The translations under genes were made by a program, and so were the position numbers. Source: Paenirhodobacter enshiensis (GTDB lineage Bacteria > Pseudomonadota > Alphaproteobacteria > Rhodobacterales > Rhodobacteraceae). Taken from it: a DNA stretch of 64,000 nt. The stretch covers positions 372,001 through 436,000 of the forward strand of contig NZ_JFZB01000005.1 in the NCBI RefSeq assembly GCF_000740785.1. Direction: 5' to 3'. Every line of letters starts with the position of its first letter. The first letter of the stretch is position 1. This document shows, in pieces, positions 45,598-54,097 of the stretch. Below the pieces are notes generated by a model that saw only the letters and a program-made list of their open reading frames with translations, made no database searches and was not told the origin of the DNA.

Positions 45598-46317
45598 TCA
45601 GGCGGTGATGAACTCGCGCACGAAGGGGGTGGCGGGGCGCTCGCGGATGTCCTGCGGCCGGCCGACCTGCTCGATCCGGCCCATCGACATCACCACCACC
45701 AGATCGGCGAGTTCCATCGCCTCGTCCTGATCGTGGGTGACGAAGATCGTGGTCAGGCCGGTGGCGTCGTGGATCTCGCGCAGGCCGTGGCGCAGCTCCT
45801 TGCGGACCTTGGCGTCGAGCGCGCCGAACGGCTCGTCGAGGAGCAGCATCCGCGGCTCGATGGCGAGCGCGCGGGCCAGTGCGACGCGCTGGCGCTGACC
45901 GCCCGAAAGCTGCGTCGGATAGCGGTCGGTGATGCCCGGAAGCTGGATCAGGTCCAGAAGCTTCGCCACGCGGCGCGCGATCTCGGCCCGCGGCGGGCGC
46001 AGCTTGCGCGGCCGCGCCTTCAGCCCGTAGGCGATGTTCTCGAACACCGTCATGTGGCGAAACAGCGCGTAGCTCTGGAACACGAAGCCGGCGCGGCGTT
46101 GCTGCACGCTCAGCCCGGTGGAGTCCGCCCCGTCGAACAGCACCCGGCCCGAAGTCGGATATTCCAGCCCGCCAAGGATGCGCAGAAGCGTCGTCTTGCC
46201 CGACCCCGAGGGGCCGAGCAGCGCCACCAGCGCCCCCGAGGGAATGGCGAGCGACACCGGCTGCAACGCGGTCGTGTCCCCGAAGGACTTGGCGATTTCG
46301 TCGATCTCGATATGCAT
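45598..46317 (-). CDS. cysA: Sulfate ABC transporter ATPase CysA, short form
   Basis: A 239-residue ATPase. Walker [10 protein letters not shown], signature LSGGQRQR, Walker [20 protein letters not shown] and the [14 protein letters not shown] switch are close to CysA of sulfate/thiosulfate importers. Standard CysA proteins have about 110 more residues forming a TOBE-like regulatory domain; here the chain stops after FVREFITA, and no continuation is visible downstream in another frame. It is the last gene of sbp-cysTWA. Confidence 0.93.
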   Translation of the reverse strand: MHIEIDEIAKSFGDTTALQPVSLAIPSGALVALLGPSGSGKTTLLRILGGLEYPTSGRVLFDGADSTGLSVQQRRAGFVFQSYALFRHMTVFENIAYGLKARPRKLRPPRAEIARRVAKLLDLIQLPGITDRYPTQLSGGQRQRVALARALAIEPRMLLLDEPFGALDAKVRKELRHGLREIHDATGLTTIFVTHDQDEAMELADLVVVMSMGRIEQVGRPQDIRERPATPFVREFITA

Positions 46318-46325
46318 GGGTGGCC

Positions 46326-47198
46326 TCAGTGACGGCGGGTGGCGGCAAGCTGATCGGCGTAGCGTATTTCCAGCACCGATTTGAGCAGCAGCGTGACAAG
46401 GGCGAGCAGCGTCAGCAGCCCGGCAAGCGAAAACGCCGCGACGGAAAGATATTCGTTGTAGAGCATCTCGATCGCAAGTGGCATGGTCGCGGTCTTGCCG
46501 CGGATCTTGCCCGAGACCACGGCGACGGCGCCGAATTCGCCCATCGCGCGGGCGTTGCACAGCAGCACGCCATAGAGAAGCGCCCAACGGATGTTCGGCA
46601 AGGTGACGGTCAGGAACGTCCGCCACCCCGAGGCGCCGAGGGTCAGCGCCGCCTCTTCCTCGGTGCGGCCCTGCTCGATCATCACCGGGATCAGCTCGCG
46701 CGCGACGAAGGGGAAGGTGACGAACATCGTCGCCATGACGATGCCGGGAATGGCGAAGACGATGGGCATCCCCTGCGCGACCAGCCAGCCGCCGACCATC
46801 GTGTTCGCGCCGAACATCAGCACGAGGCACAGCCCCGCCACCACCGGCGAGACCGAGAACGGCAGGTCGATCAGCGTGATCAGCACCGCCTTGCCGCGGA
46901 AGTCGAACTTGGTGATCAGCCAGGCGGCGGCCACGCCGAACACCGCGTTCAGTGGCACGGCAATCGCTGCGACCACCAGCGTCAGCCAGATCGCCGATTG
47001 CAGATCCTTGCTTTGCAGCGCCTTCCACGCGGCGGCCCAGCCCTTGGCGAAGGCCTCGCTGAAGATCACGCCGAGCGGTGCGAGCACCAGCACCGCCAGA
47101 ACCAGCACCACGAACGCGATCAGCCCGATGCGGACAGGCGCAGGTTCCTCGGTCGCGGAGCGGAAGCGCGGGCGGTGGGACGAGGGGGTCTCAGACAT
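46326..47198 (-). CDS. cysW: Sulfate ABC transporter permease CysW
   Basis: A 290-residue inner-membrane permease with six hydrophobic segments. The EAA loop reads [31 protein letters not shown], and [14 protein letters not shown] is a CysW motif. It pairs with CysT to form the sulfate channel. Its start overlaps the cysT end by 8 bp and it ends 8 bp before cysA. Confidence 0.96.
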   Translation of the reverse strand: MSETPSSHRPRFRSATEEPAPVRIGLIAFVVLVLAVLVLAPLGVIFSEAFAKGWAAAWKALQSKDLQSAIWLTLVVAAIAVPLNAVFGVAAAWLITKFDFRGKAVLITLIDLPFSVSPVVAGLCLVLMFGANTMVGGWLVAQGMPIVFAIPGIVMATMFVTFPFVARELIPVMIEQGRTEEEAALTLGASGWRTFLTVTLPNIRWALLYGVLLCNARAMGEFGAVAVVSGKIRGKTATMPLAIEMLYNEYLSVAAFSLAGLLTLLALVTLLLKSVLEIRYADQLAATRRH

Positions 47199-48024
47199 GG
47201 CCGATTCTCCTCCGGCTCCAGATCTGCAACAGGTTGATCGCCAGAAGCAGCACGAAGGAGATCGCCAGCATCGCGATGCCGATCGCCGCCGCGCCGTTGT
47301 AGTTGAATTCCTCGAGCTGCATGACGATCAGCAGGGGCGCGATCTCGGTCTTCATCGGGATGTTGCCGGCGATGAAGATGACCGAGCCGTATTCGCCCAC
47401 CGCCCGCGCCAGCGCCAGCGCGAAGCCGGTCAGCGCGGCCGGTGCCAGCATCGGCGCGATCACCCGGCACAGCGTGTAGAAGCGCGACGCGCCGAGCGTG
47501 GCCGAGGCTTCCTCGACCTCGCGGTCGATCTCCTCGGCGACGGGCTGGACGGTGCGGGTGACGAAGGGCAGGCCGACGAAGATCAGCGCGATCAGGATGC
47601 CCCATTCGGTATAGGCGATCTTGATCCCGTAGGGTTTGAGCCAGCTGCCGAACAGCCCGTTCGGGGCGTAAAGCGCGGTCAGCGCGATGCCGGCGACGGC
47701 GGTCGGCAGCGCGAAGGGCAGATCGACCGCCGCATCGACGAGCCGCCGGCCGGGGAAATCGTAGCGCACCAGCACCCAGGCCAGCAGCACCCCGAACACC
47801 AGATTGAACAGCGCCGCGAAGAAGGCCACGCGGAACGACAGCAGCAGCGCCTTCCATACCCGGTCGCGGTCGATCACATCCCACATCGGGCCGATGCCGA
47901 AGCTTGCGCCCTGCCACAGCAGCGCCGCCATCGGCAGCAGCACCACCAGCGACAGCATGGTCAGCGTGATGCCGAGGCTGAGACTCAGCCCCGGCATCGG
48001 CGACGGTCGGACGAAAGGACGCAT
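47191..48024 (-). CDS. cysT: Sulfate ABC transporter permease CysT
   Basis: A 277-residue permease with six helices. The EAA loop is EVEEASATLGASRFYTLCRVIAPMLAPAALTG and RAVGEYGSVIFIAGN is the CysT-type signature. ATG 48024 has GAGG 7 bp ahead; a GTG at 48036 overlapping the sbp stop is the alternative. Confidence 0.96.
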   Translation of the reverse strand: MRPFVRPSPMPGLSLSLGITLTMLSLVVLLPMAALLWQGASFGIGPMWDVIDRDRVWKALLLSFRVAFFAALFNLVFGVLLAWVLVRYDFPGRRLVDAAVDLPFALPTAVAGIALTALYAPNGLFGSWLKPYGIKIAYTEWGILIALIFVGLPFVTRTVQPVAEEIDREVEEASATLGASRFYTLCRVIAPMLAPAALTGFALALARAVGEYGSVIFIAGNIPMKTEIAPLLIVMQLEEFNYNGAAAIGIAMLAISFVLLLAINLLQIWSRRRIGHV

Positions 48025-48032
48025 CGCCGCCC

Positions 48033-49055
48033 TCACTTGCCGTAGATCTGATCGAAGGTGCCGCCGTCACCGAAATGCTGGGGCTGCGCCTTCTGCCAGC
48101 CGCCGAAATCGGCGATGGTCACCATGTCGATCTTGGCGAAACGGGCGACCTCGGCCGGATCGGCCTTCGAGGTATCCCAGGCGCGGTAATGGTTGTGGAT
48201 CGCCAGCGCCTGCGCCTCGGGCGAATAGAGGTAATTGACGTATTCCTTCGCCATCGCGGTCTGCTCGTCGCCCTTCAGATTGGCGTCGACCACGGCGACC
48301 GGCGGTTCGGCCAGGATCGAGACCGAGGGGCTGACGATCTCGAACGCGTCGGGGCCGAGTTCGTCGAGCGCCAGATAGGCCTCGTTCTCCCAGGCGAGCA
48401 GCACGTCGCCGATCTCGCGCTGCACGAAGGTCGTGGTCGCGCCGCGCGCCCCGGAATCGAGCACCGGCACATGCGAGAACAACTCTTTCTCGAAGGCGAG
48501 GGGATCCTTGCCGTTCTTCTCGGCCCAGGCCCAGGCGGCGAGGTAGTTCCACCGCGCCCCGCCCGAGGTCTTCGGGTTCGGCGTGATGACCTCGATCCCG
48601 GGCTTCACCAGATCGCCCCAGTCGTGGATGCCCTTCGGATTGCCCTTGCGCACCAGGAACACGATGGTCGAGGTATAGGGCGAAGAGTTGTGCGGCAGGC
48701 TCGCCTGCCAGTCCTTCGGCAGCTTGCCGGCGGCGGCCACGCGGTCGATGTCGGCCGAGAGCGCCAGCGTCACCACCTGGGCGTTCAGCCCCTCGACCAC
48801 CGCGCGCGCCTGTGCGCCCGACCCGCCATGCGAGGTTTCGAGGTCCGGCGCCTTGTGGCCGAGCGCCTTCCAGTGGTCTGAGAACAGATCGTTGTAAGCG
48901 CGGTAGAATTCGCGCGTCGGATCGTAGCTGACATTCAGCAGCCCCTCGGCCTGCGCGGCGGGGGCGGTCGACAGGCTCAGCGCAGCCAGCGCGAGAGCCG
49001 GGAACAGGCCTTTGGTCAGGGCATTGATGCGTTTACCGATAGTCTTGGTCGTCAT
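48033..49055 (-). CDS. sbp: Periplasmic sulfate-binding protein
   Basis: A 340-residue solute-binding protein. A signal peptide ends at AAQA (residue 36). LLNVSYDPTREFYRAYN and SHGGSGAQARAV carry sulfate-contact residues, and TPNPKTSGGARWNYLAAW is the family signature. It captures sulfate, possibly thiosulfate, for the CysTWA transporter and is the first structural gene of the operon. Translation is preceded by a short leader ORF and hairpin. Confidence 0.96.
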   Translation of the reverse strand: MTTKTIGKRINALTKGLFPALALAALSLSTAPAAQAEGLLNVSYDPTREFYRAYNDLFSDHWKALGHKAPDLETSHGGSGAQARAVVEGLNAQVVTLALSADIDRVAAAGKLPKDWQASLPHNSSPYTSTIVFLVRKGNPKGIHDWGDLVKPGIEVITPNPKTSGGARWNYLAAWAWAEKNGKDPLAFEKELFSHVPVLDSGARGATTTFVQREIGDVLLAWENEAYLALDELGPDAFEIVSPSVSILAEPPVAVVDANLKGDEQTAMAKEYVNYLYSPEAQALAIHNHYRAWDTSKADPAEVARFAKIDMVTIADFGGWQKAQPQHFGDGGTFDQIYGK

Positions 49056-49078
49056 TTTGGGAAATCTCCGGTCTGGTC

Positions 49079-49097
49079 GGTCCGGCAGGGGCGGACC
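49079..49097 (-). promoter_or_regulatory. Hairpin between leader ORF and sbp
   Basis: GGTCCG (49079-49084) and CGGACC (49092-49097) pair around a 7-nt loop. It lies between the leader ORF stop and the sbp ribosome site (GGAG), a suitable position for attenuation. Confidence 0.5.
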
Positions 49098-49118
49098 TCA
49101 GGGAATGCGGAAGGGGGC

Positions 49119-49181
49119 TCAGTGCGCCCGACAGCGGGGTGCGGCCGGAAGAACGGGGACGACATATGCGGGTCGAGTCAT
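49119..49181 (-). CDS. Putative leader peptide of the sulfate transport operon
   Basis: A 20-codon ORF starting at ATG 49181 with a strong GAGGAG ribosome site 6 bp ahead, unlike random small ORFs. The peptide ends PRCRAH, with one Cys near the C-terminus. It stops 64 bp before the sbp ATG and a hairpin follows it. The design suggests ribosome-mediated control by charged tRNA-Cys or arginine-codon stalling, but a single Cys codon is fewer than in classical attenuators. No homology evidence is available here; this is inference from layout. Confidence 0.5.
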   Translation of the reverse strand: MTRPAYVVPVLPAAPRCRAH

Positions 49182-49355
49182 GGCGGGCTCCTCGTCGGAT
49201 GATCCGTTGAACTTCGGATTTAATATCGAGTAGTCCGGTAGAGTTTTGCAACGAAAAAATGAAACCCCTGTTCGCAAGCCTTGTCCGGGGCTGCGGCACA
49301 GCAGGTCAGGCGGCCTCACGGCCTTGCAAGACAGGGGGGCGGATCGGATGCGGAA

Positions 49356-49808
49356 TCAGGCGCCGATGACCTGTTCGCTCACATCGGAGGAGCGCATCAT
49401 GTCCTCGAGTGTCAGCGAATCGATGAGCACGAGATAGGACCAGAACACCTCGGCAAAGACCTTGCGGATGCGGCAGGTCGCCTCGTCGGTGCAGTCCTCG
49501 CAGCGCTGATAGGCCGAGCGCGACAGGCACGGCAGCGGTGCGATCGGGCCGTCGATGCGGCGCAGCAGCTCCGAGATAGAGACTTCGGCCGGCTTCTTGA
49601 TCAGCGTGTAGCCGCCCGCACGCCCCCGGCTGGAGGCGATCACGCCGGTCTTGCGGATTTCCAGCAGGATATGTTCGAGGAATCGCTTCGGCGCACCGGA
49701 CCGGCGGGCGATCTCCTCGATCGTCAGCGCTTCGGGCGTTTCCCTTGCGGCCTCGTCGCCCAGAACCAGCAAGGCCTTGAGCGCATATTTCATCTTCTGC
49801 GTGATCAT
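49356..49808 (-). CDS. Rrf2 family transcriptional regulator
   Basis: A 150-residue protein with the Rrf2 HTH (MKYALKALLVLGDEA, then TIEEIARRSGAPKRFLEHILLEIRKTGVIASSRGRAGGY) and four cysteines: Cys94, Cys103, Cys106 and Cys112. IscR has three Cys for a [2Fe-2S] cluster, so a cluster or thiol sensor is plausible. It lies upstream of sbp on the same strand, about 300 bp away, and probably controls sulfur assimilation. CymR-like sensing of cysteine status is an alternative to Fe-S sensing. Its own upstream region holds GTAGAC/GTCTAC (49902-49931) as a possible site. Confidence 0.9.
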   Translation of the reverse strand: MITQKMKYALKALLVLGDEAARETPEALTIEEIARRSGAPKRFLEHILLEIRKTGVIASSRGRAGGYTLIKKPAEVSISELLRRIDGPIAPLPCLSRSAYQRCEDCTDEATCRIRKVFAEVFWSYLVLIDSLTLEDMMRSSDVSEQVIGA

Positions 49809-50015
49809 GGACCAGATGTATTGGCGCAACGAGACGGAATCAATCGGGAAACGGGCGGAGGACGGACAGGCGGTCTTTTCTCGACAATAACGACAAAGAA
49901 GGTAGACAAATGGGGCCGGTCTGGCGTCTACTGTGCCAGACGCGGGCTCGGGCCAATGGGCACCGGCTTTGCAGCTTTCCCCGCCGGCAACGGCACCCCA
50001 TTCGGAGGTCAGGCG

Positions 50016-50165
50016 ATGAAGCGCCTGTTTCGCAATCATCAGCCCTCGACGAGGGACTATCTGACGCTCGGCGTCTTCGTGGCGATCTATCTTGCAGTCG
50101 CCGGTTTCGTCATGATGCCGCACGCCTCTGGCGGCGCGGTTTCGGCCCCGGTTTCGGCCGAGTAG
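50016..50165 (+). CDS. Small single-pass membrane protein
   Basis: A 49-residue ORF with GGAGG 8 bp before its ATG. Basic N-terminus (MKRLFRNHQPSTRD), one hydrophobic helix (YLTLGVFVAIYLAVAGFVMM), and a short Ala/Ser tail. The positive-inside rule predicts a cytosolic N-terminus. I do not recognise a family. It diverges from the Rrf2 regulator and lies 216 bp before the Rieske oxygenase gene. The good ribosome site and TM segment support a real gene. Confidence 0.6.
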   Translation: MKRLFRNHQPSTRDYLTLGVFVAIYLAVAGFVMMPHASGGAVSAPVSAE

Positions 50166-50380
50166 ACCGCGAAGCGGTCTGACGTCTCTTTCCGCCCTCG
50201 CGAGGTCGCAAACGGTCCACCGCTTGCGGCGGAAAACTGGCTAGATCGGCTCAGGTGCCCGGCTTTTCCGGGGACCGATCCGATCCAGGTTGCGGCAACC
50301 GATGGCCGCGCCCCCGTTTTCACAGCCGCCGCCGGCCCGGGCACCGCCCCCACCCGCGACGCGACGGAAAGAGGTGCCAG

Positions 50381-51619
50381 ATGCTGAACTCTAGCGAAAT
50401 CCTTGCGCGTCTCGCCGCGCGCCGCCCGAACTTCTCGCTCGAACGCGACTTGTATTGCGACGAGGGGGTCTATCAGGCCGATATCGACAACATCTTCTAC
50501 AAGGAATGGCTGTTCGCCGTGCCAACGGCCGAGCTGGTCAAGACCGGCTCCTATGCCACGATGCAGGTCGGCGCCTATCCGGTGCTGATCGTCAAGGGCG
50601 CCGACGGTGCGATCCGCGCCTTCCACAACGTCTGCCGTCACCGCGGCCAGAAGCTGTGCCAGAAGGACGCCGGCTCGGCGCCGAAGATCGTGTGCCCCTA
50701 CCACCAGTGGACCTACGAACTCGACGGCCGGCTGATCTACGCGAAGGACATGCACGAGGGTTTCGAGCCGGCGAAGTTCGGCCTGAAGCCGGTCGCCTGC
50801 CGCGAGGTCGGCGGGCTGGTCTTCGTGTGCCTGTCCGACACGCCGCCCGATTTCGCCCCGATGGAGGCGAAGCTGTCGCAATACCTCGCCCCGGCGGGGC
50901 TGATGGATGCCAAGGTCGCCTATTCCTCGACCATCGTCGAGAACGGCAACTGGAAGCTGGTGATGGAGAACAACCGCGAGTGCTATCACTGCGGCGGTTC
51001 GCACCCTTCGCTGTGCCGCACCTATTCGGACAGCCCGACGATGACCGCGATGGACGGCCCCGATTCGGCCGCGCCCGAGATCCTCGATCACTGGAAGCGC
51101 TGCGAGGCCGCGGGCCTGCCGTCGCGTTTCACCAACGATCCGAAGATGCAGTGGCGTCTGGCGCGCATCCCGCTGCTGAACAACGCCGAAAGCTACACGA
51201 TGTCGACCAAGCGCGCCGTCAGCAAGCTGATGGGGCAGATGCCGTTCTTCGACGCGGGGTCGCTGCTGTTCTACCATTACCCGAACACCTGGAACCATTT
51301 CCTCGCCGACCATGCCATCGTGTTCCGCGTGCTGCCGCTGACGCCCACCACCACCCAGGTCACCACCAAGTGGCTGGTGCCCAGGGATGCGGTCGAGGGC
51401 GTCGATTACGACGTCGAGAAGCTGACCGAGGTCTGGCTCGCCACCAATGACGAGGACCGCCGCGTCGTCGAGGAGAACCAGAAGGGCATCCTGTCGCCCG
51501 CCTACGAGCCCGGTCCCTATTCGACCGTGGTCGAGGAAGGCGTGATCCAGTTCGTCGACTGGTATTGCGATCTGATGAGCGACCGTCTCGCCCCGCGTCC
51601 GGCGATGGCGGCCGAATGA
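50381..51619 (+). CDS. gbcA: Rieske monooxygenase, glycine-betaine demethylase type (GbcA-like)
   Basis: A 412-residue oxygenase. The Rieske [2Fe-2S] site is Cys85-x-His87 and Cys105-x2-His108 (CRHRG and CPYHQW); the mononuclear iron site includes His203 and His208 in NNRECYHCGGSH. The partner gene encodes a flavin-ferredoxin reductase. This pair resembles GbcAB, which oxidatively demethylates glycine betaine to dimethylglycine and formaldehyde. Stachydrine demethylase and carnitine monooxygenase belong to the same group, and the substrate is not certain. Downstream dimethylglycine genes are not seen. Confidence 0.8.
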   Translation: MLNSSEILARLAARRPNFSLERDLYCDEGVYQADIDNIFYKEWLFAVPTAELVKTGSYATMQVGAYPVLIVKGADGAIRAFHNVCRHRGQKLCQKDAGSAPKIVCPYHQWTYELDGRLIYAKDMHEGFEPAKFGLKPVACREVGGLVFVCLSDTPPDFAPMEAKLSQYLAPAGLMDAKVAYSSTIVENGNWKLVMENNRECYHCGGSHPSLCRTYSDSPTMTAMDGPDSAAPEILDHWKRCEAAGLPSRFTNDPKMQWRLARIPLLNNAESYTMSTKRAVSKLMGQMPFFDAGSLLFYHYPNTWNHFLADHAIVFRVLPLTPTTTQVTTKWLVPRDAVEGVDYDVEKLTEVWLATNDEDRRVVEENQKGILSPAYEPGPYSTVVEEGVIQFVDWYCDLMSDRLAPRPAMAAE

Positions 51620-52686
51620 TGGCAAAGGCGAAGAACTGGACCTCGGCGCCCTGGCACGAGAGCGAAGACCTCGAATGCGTCATGGTCGTGCCCGAGACAG
51701 CCGACTCCGCCACCTTCACGTTCCGCGCGCCCTCGGGCGCGTGGTTCGACTATGAGCCGGGGCAGTTCGTCACCCTCGATCTGCCGGTGCCGGGCGGGAA
51801 CGTGCAGCGCAGCTACACGATCTCGTCCTCGCCGTCGCGGCCGCTGTCGATCTCGATCACCGTCAAGGCGCAGGCCGAATCCATCGGCACGCGCTGGATG
51901 CTCGACCGGCTGAAGCCCGGAATGCGCATCAAGGCCTGGGGGCCGACGGGGGCGTTCACCTCGCATCGCCATCCGGCATCGAAATATCTGTTCATCTCGG
52001 CCGGTTCCGGCATCACGCCGATGATGTCGATGACCACCTGGGCGTGGGATTCGGGTGTGCCGCCGGACATCGTCTTCGTCCATGCCGCGCGCACGCCTGC
52101 CGACATCATCTTCCGCGAGCGGCTGGAGCTGATGGCGGCCCGCGTGCCGGGGGTGCAGCTGCGCTTCACCGTCTCGCGCCCGGATGCCTTCTCGGCATGG
52201 CCGGGCTACATGGGGCGGCTCAACCAGATCATGCTCGGCCTGATGGCGCCCGATTACCTCGACCGCGAGGTGTTCTGCTGCGGCCCCGACGCGTTCATGA
52301 CCTCGGTGCGCGAGATGCTCGCGGCGCTCGGCTATGACATGAGCCGCTATCATCAGGAGAGCTTCGGCGCCCCGGTGGGCGAGGAAAGCGACGTCCCCGC
52401 CGACATCGCCCCCGAGGAAGGCGCCTCGGCCGAGGTGGTGTTCGCCGACAGCGGTATCAGCACGCCCTGCGCCGAGACCGATACCATCCTCGCCGTGGCC
52501 AAGCGTTCGGGGCTGAACATTCCGTCGGGCTGCACCTTCGGGCTGTGCGGCACCTGCAAGATCAAGAAGGTCTCGGGCGAGGTGCACATGGTCCACAACG
52601 GCGGCATCTCGGACGAGGACATCGAGGAAGGCTATATCCTCGCCTGCTGCTCGAACCCGCTCGGGCGGGTCGAGGTCGAGGTCTGA
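51619..52686 (+). CDS. gbcB: Flavin/ferredoxin reductase partner of the Rieske monooxygenase (GbcB-like)
   Basis: A 355-residue hybrid reductase. FAD-binding RSYTISSSP, NAD-binding AGSGITPMMSM, and a C-terminal plant-type [2Fe-2S] domain with Cys305, Cys310, Cys313 and Cys343 (the motif CTFGLCGTC plus a late Cys). It passes electrons from NAD(P)H to the Rieske centre of GbcA. It starts within the gbcA stop codon (ATGATGG), showing translational coupling; ATG 51616 is the alternative start. Confidence 0.85.
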   Translation: MAKAKNWTSAPWHESEDLECVMVVPETADSATFTFRAPSGAWFDYEPGQFVTLDLPVPGGNVQRSYTISSSPSRPLSISITVKAQAESIGTRWMLDRLKPGMRIKAWGPTGAFTSHRHPASKYLFISAGSGITPMMSMTTWAWDSGVPPDIVFVHAARTPADIIFRERLELMAARVPGVQLRFTVSRPDAFSAWPGYMGRLNQIMLGLMAPDYLDREVFCCGPDAFMTSVREMLAALGYDMSRYHQESFGAPVGEESDVPADIAPEEGASAEVVFADSGISTPCAETDTILAVAKRSGLNIPSGCTFGLCGTCKIKKVSGEVHMVHNGGISDEDIEEGYILACCSNPLGRVEVEV

Positions 52687-52731
52687 ATTTTCGATTCAAA
52701 AACTCAACTATTTGAGACGAAAGGCTTTTTC

Positions 52732-52759
52732 GCGCCCGCCCCTTGACCGGGGCGGGCGC
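52732..52759 (+). terminator. Strong hairpin after gbcB
   Basis: GCGCCCGCCCC (52732-52742) and GGGGCGGGCGC (52749-52759) form a perfect 11-bp stem with a 6-nt loop. There is no T-run. An additional small dyad CTCAA/TTGAG lies 15 bp earlier. Confidence 0.6.
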
Positions 52760-52821
52760 TGGTCTTAGCTGTGGGGCAAGACAGCCAGCCAGCACACCGC
52801 AAGCAAGCTCTCCGCTCCCCC

Positions 52822-52872
52822 AAGAGACAGCGCCAGCAACCGACCTTTCGGCAGGTCGCAAGCAGGTCTCTT
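52822..52872 (+). ncRNA. Candidate structured RNA between gbcB and nrdF
   Basis: Two nested perfect stems: outer AAGAGAC (52822-52828) with GTCTCTT (52866-52872), inner CGACCT (52841-52846) with AGGTCG (52853-52858) and loop TTCGGC. An internal loop of 12 and 7 nt separates them. The 345-bp intergenic region has no ORF. It could be a small RNA, a 3' UTR element of gbcAB, or an nrdF antisense. Confidence 0.4.
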
Positions 52873-52983
52873 CCGCGCGCATCGGATGTGCGTTCCCCCG
52901 CCCGTTCAGGACTTCAGACCCCTCCGGTTTCGGCGCGTTGAGATGACCCGTTCTGACCGGCCTTGCCTGCGCCGGACATGGAA

Positions 52984-53006
52984 ACGCCCCGGAAAAACCG
53001 GGGCGC
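52984..53006 (-). terminator. nrdF terminator hairpin
   Basis: GCGCCCCGG and CCGGGGCGT form a 9-bp stem around TTTTT. It lies about 25 bp downstream of the nrdF stop on the minus strand. Confidence 0.6.
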
Positions 53007-53030
53007 CTGGTGTCGTCGGTCGTGGCGGGA

Positions 53031-54083
<1,053 letters not shown>

Positions 54084-54097
54084 TTACAACGGTCGCC

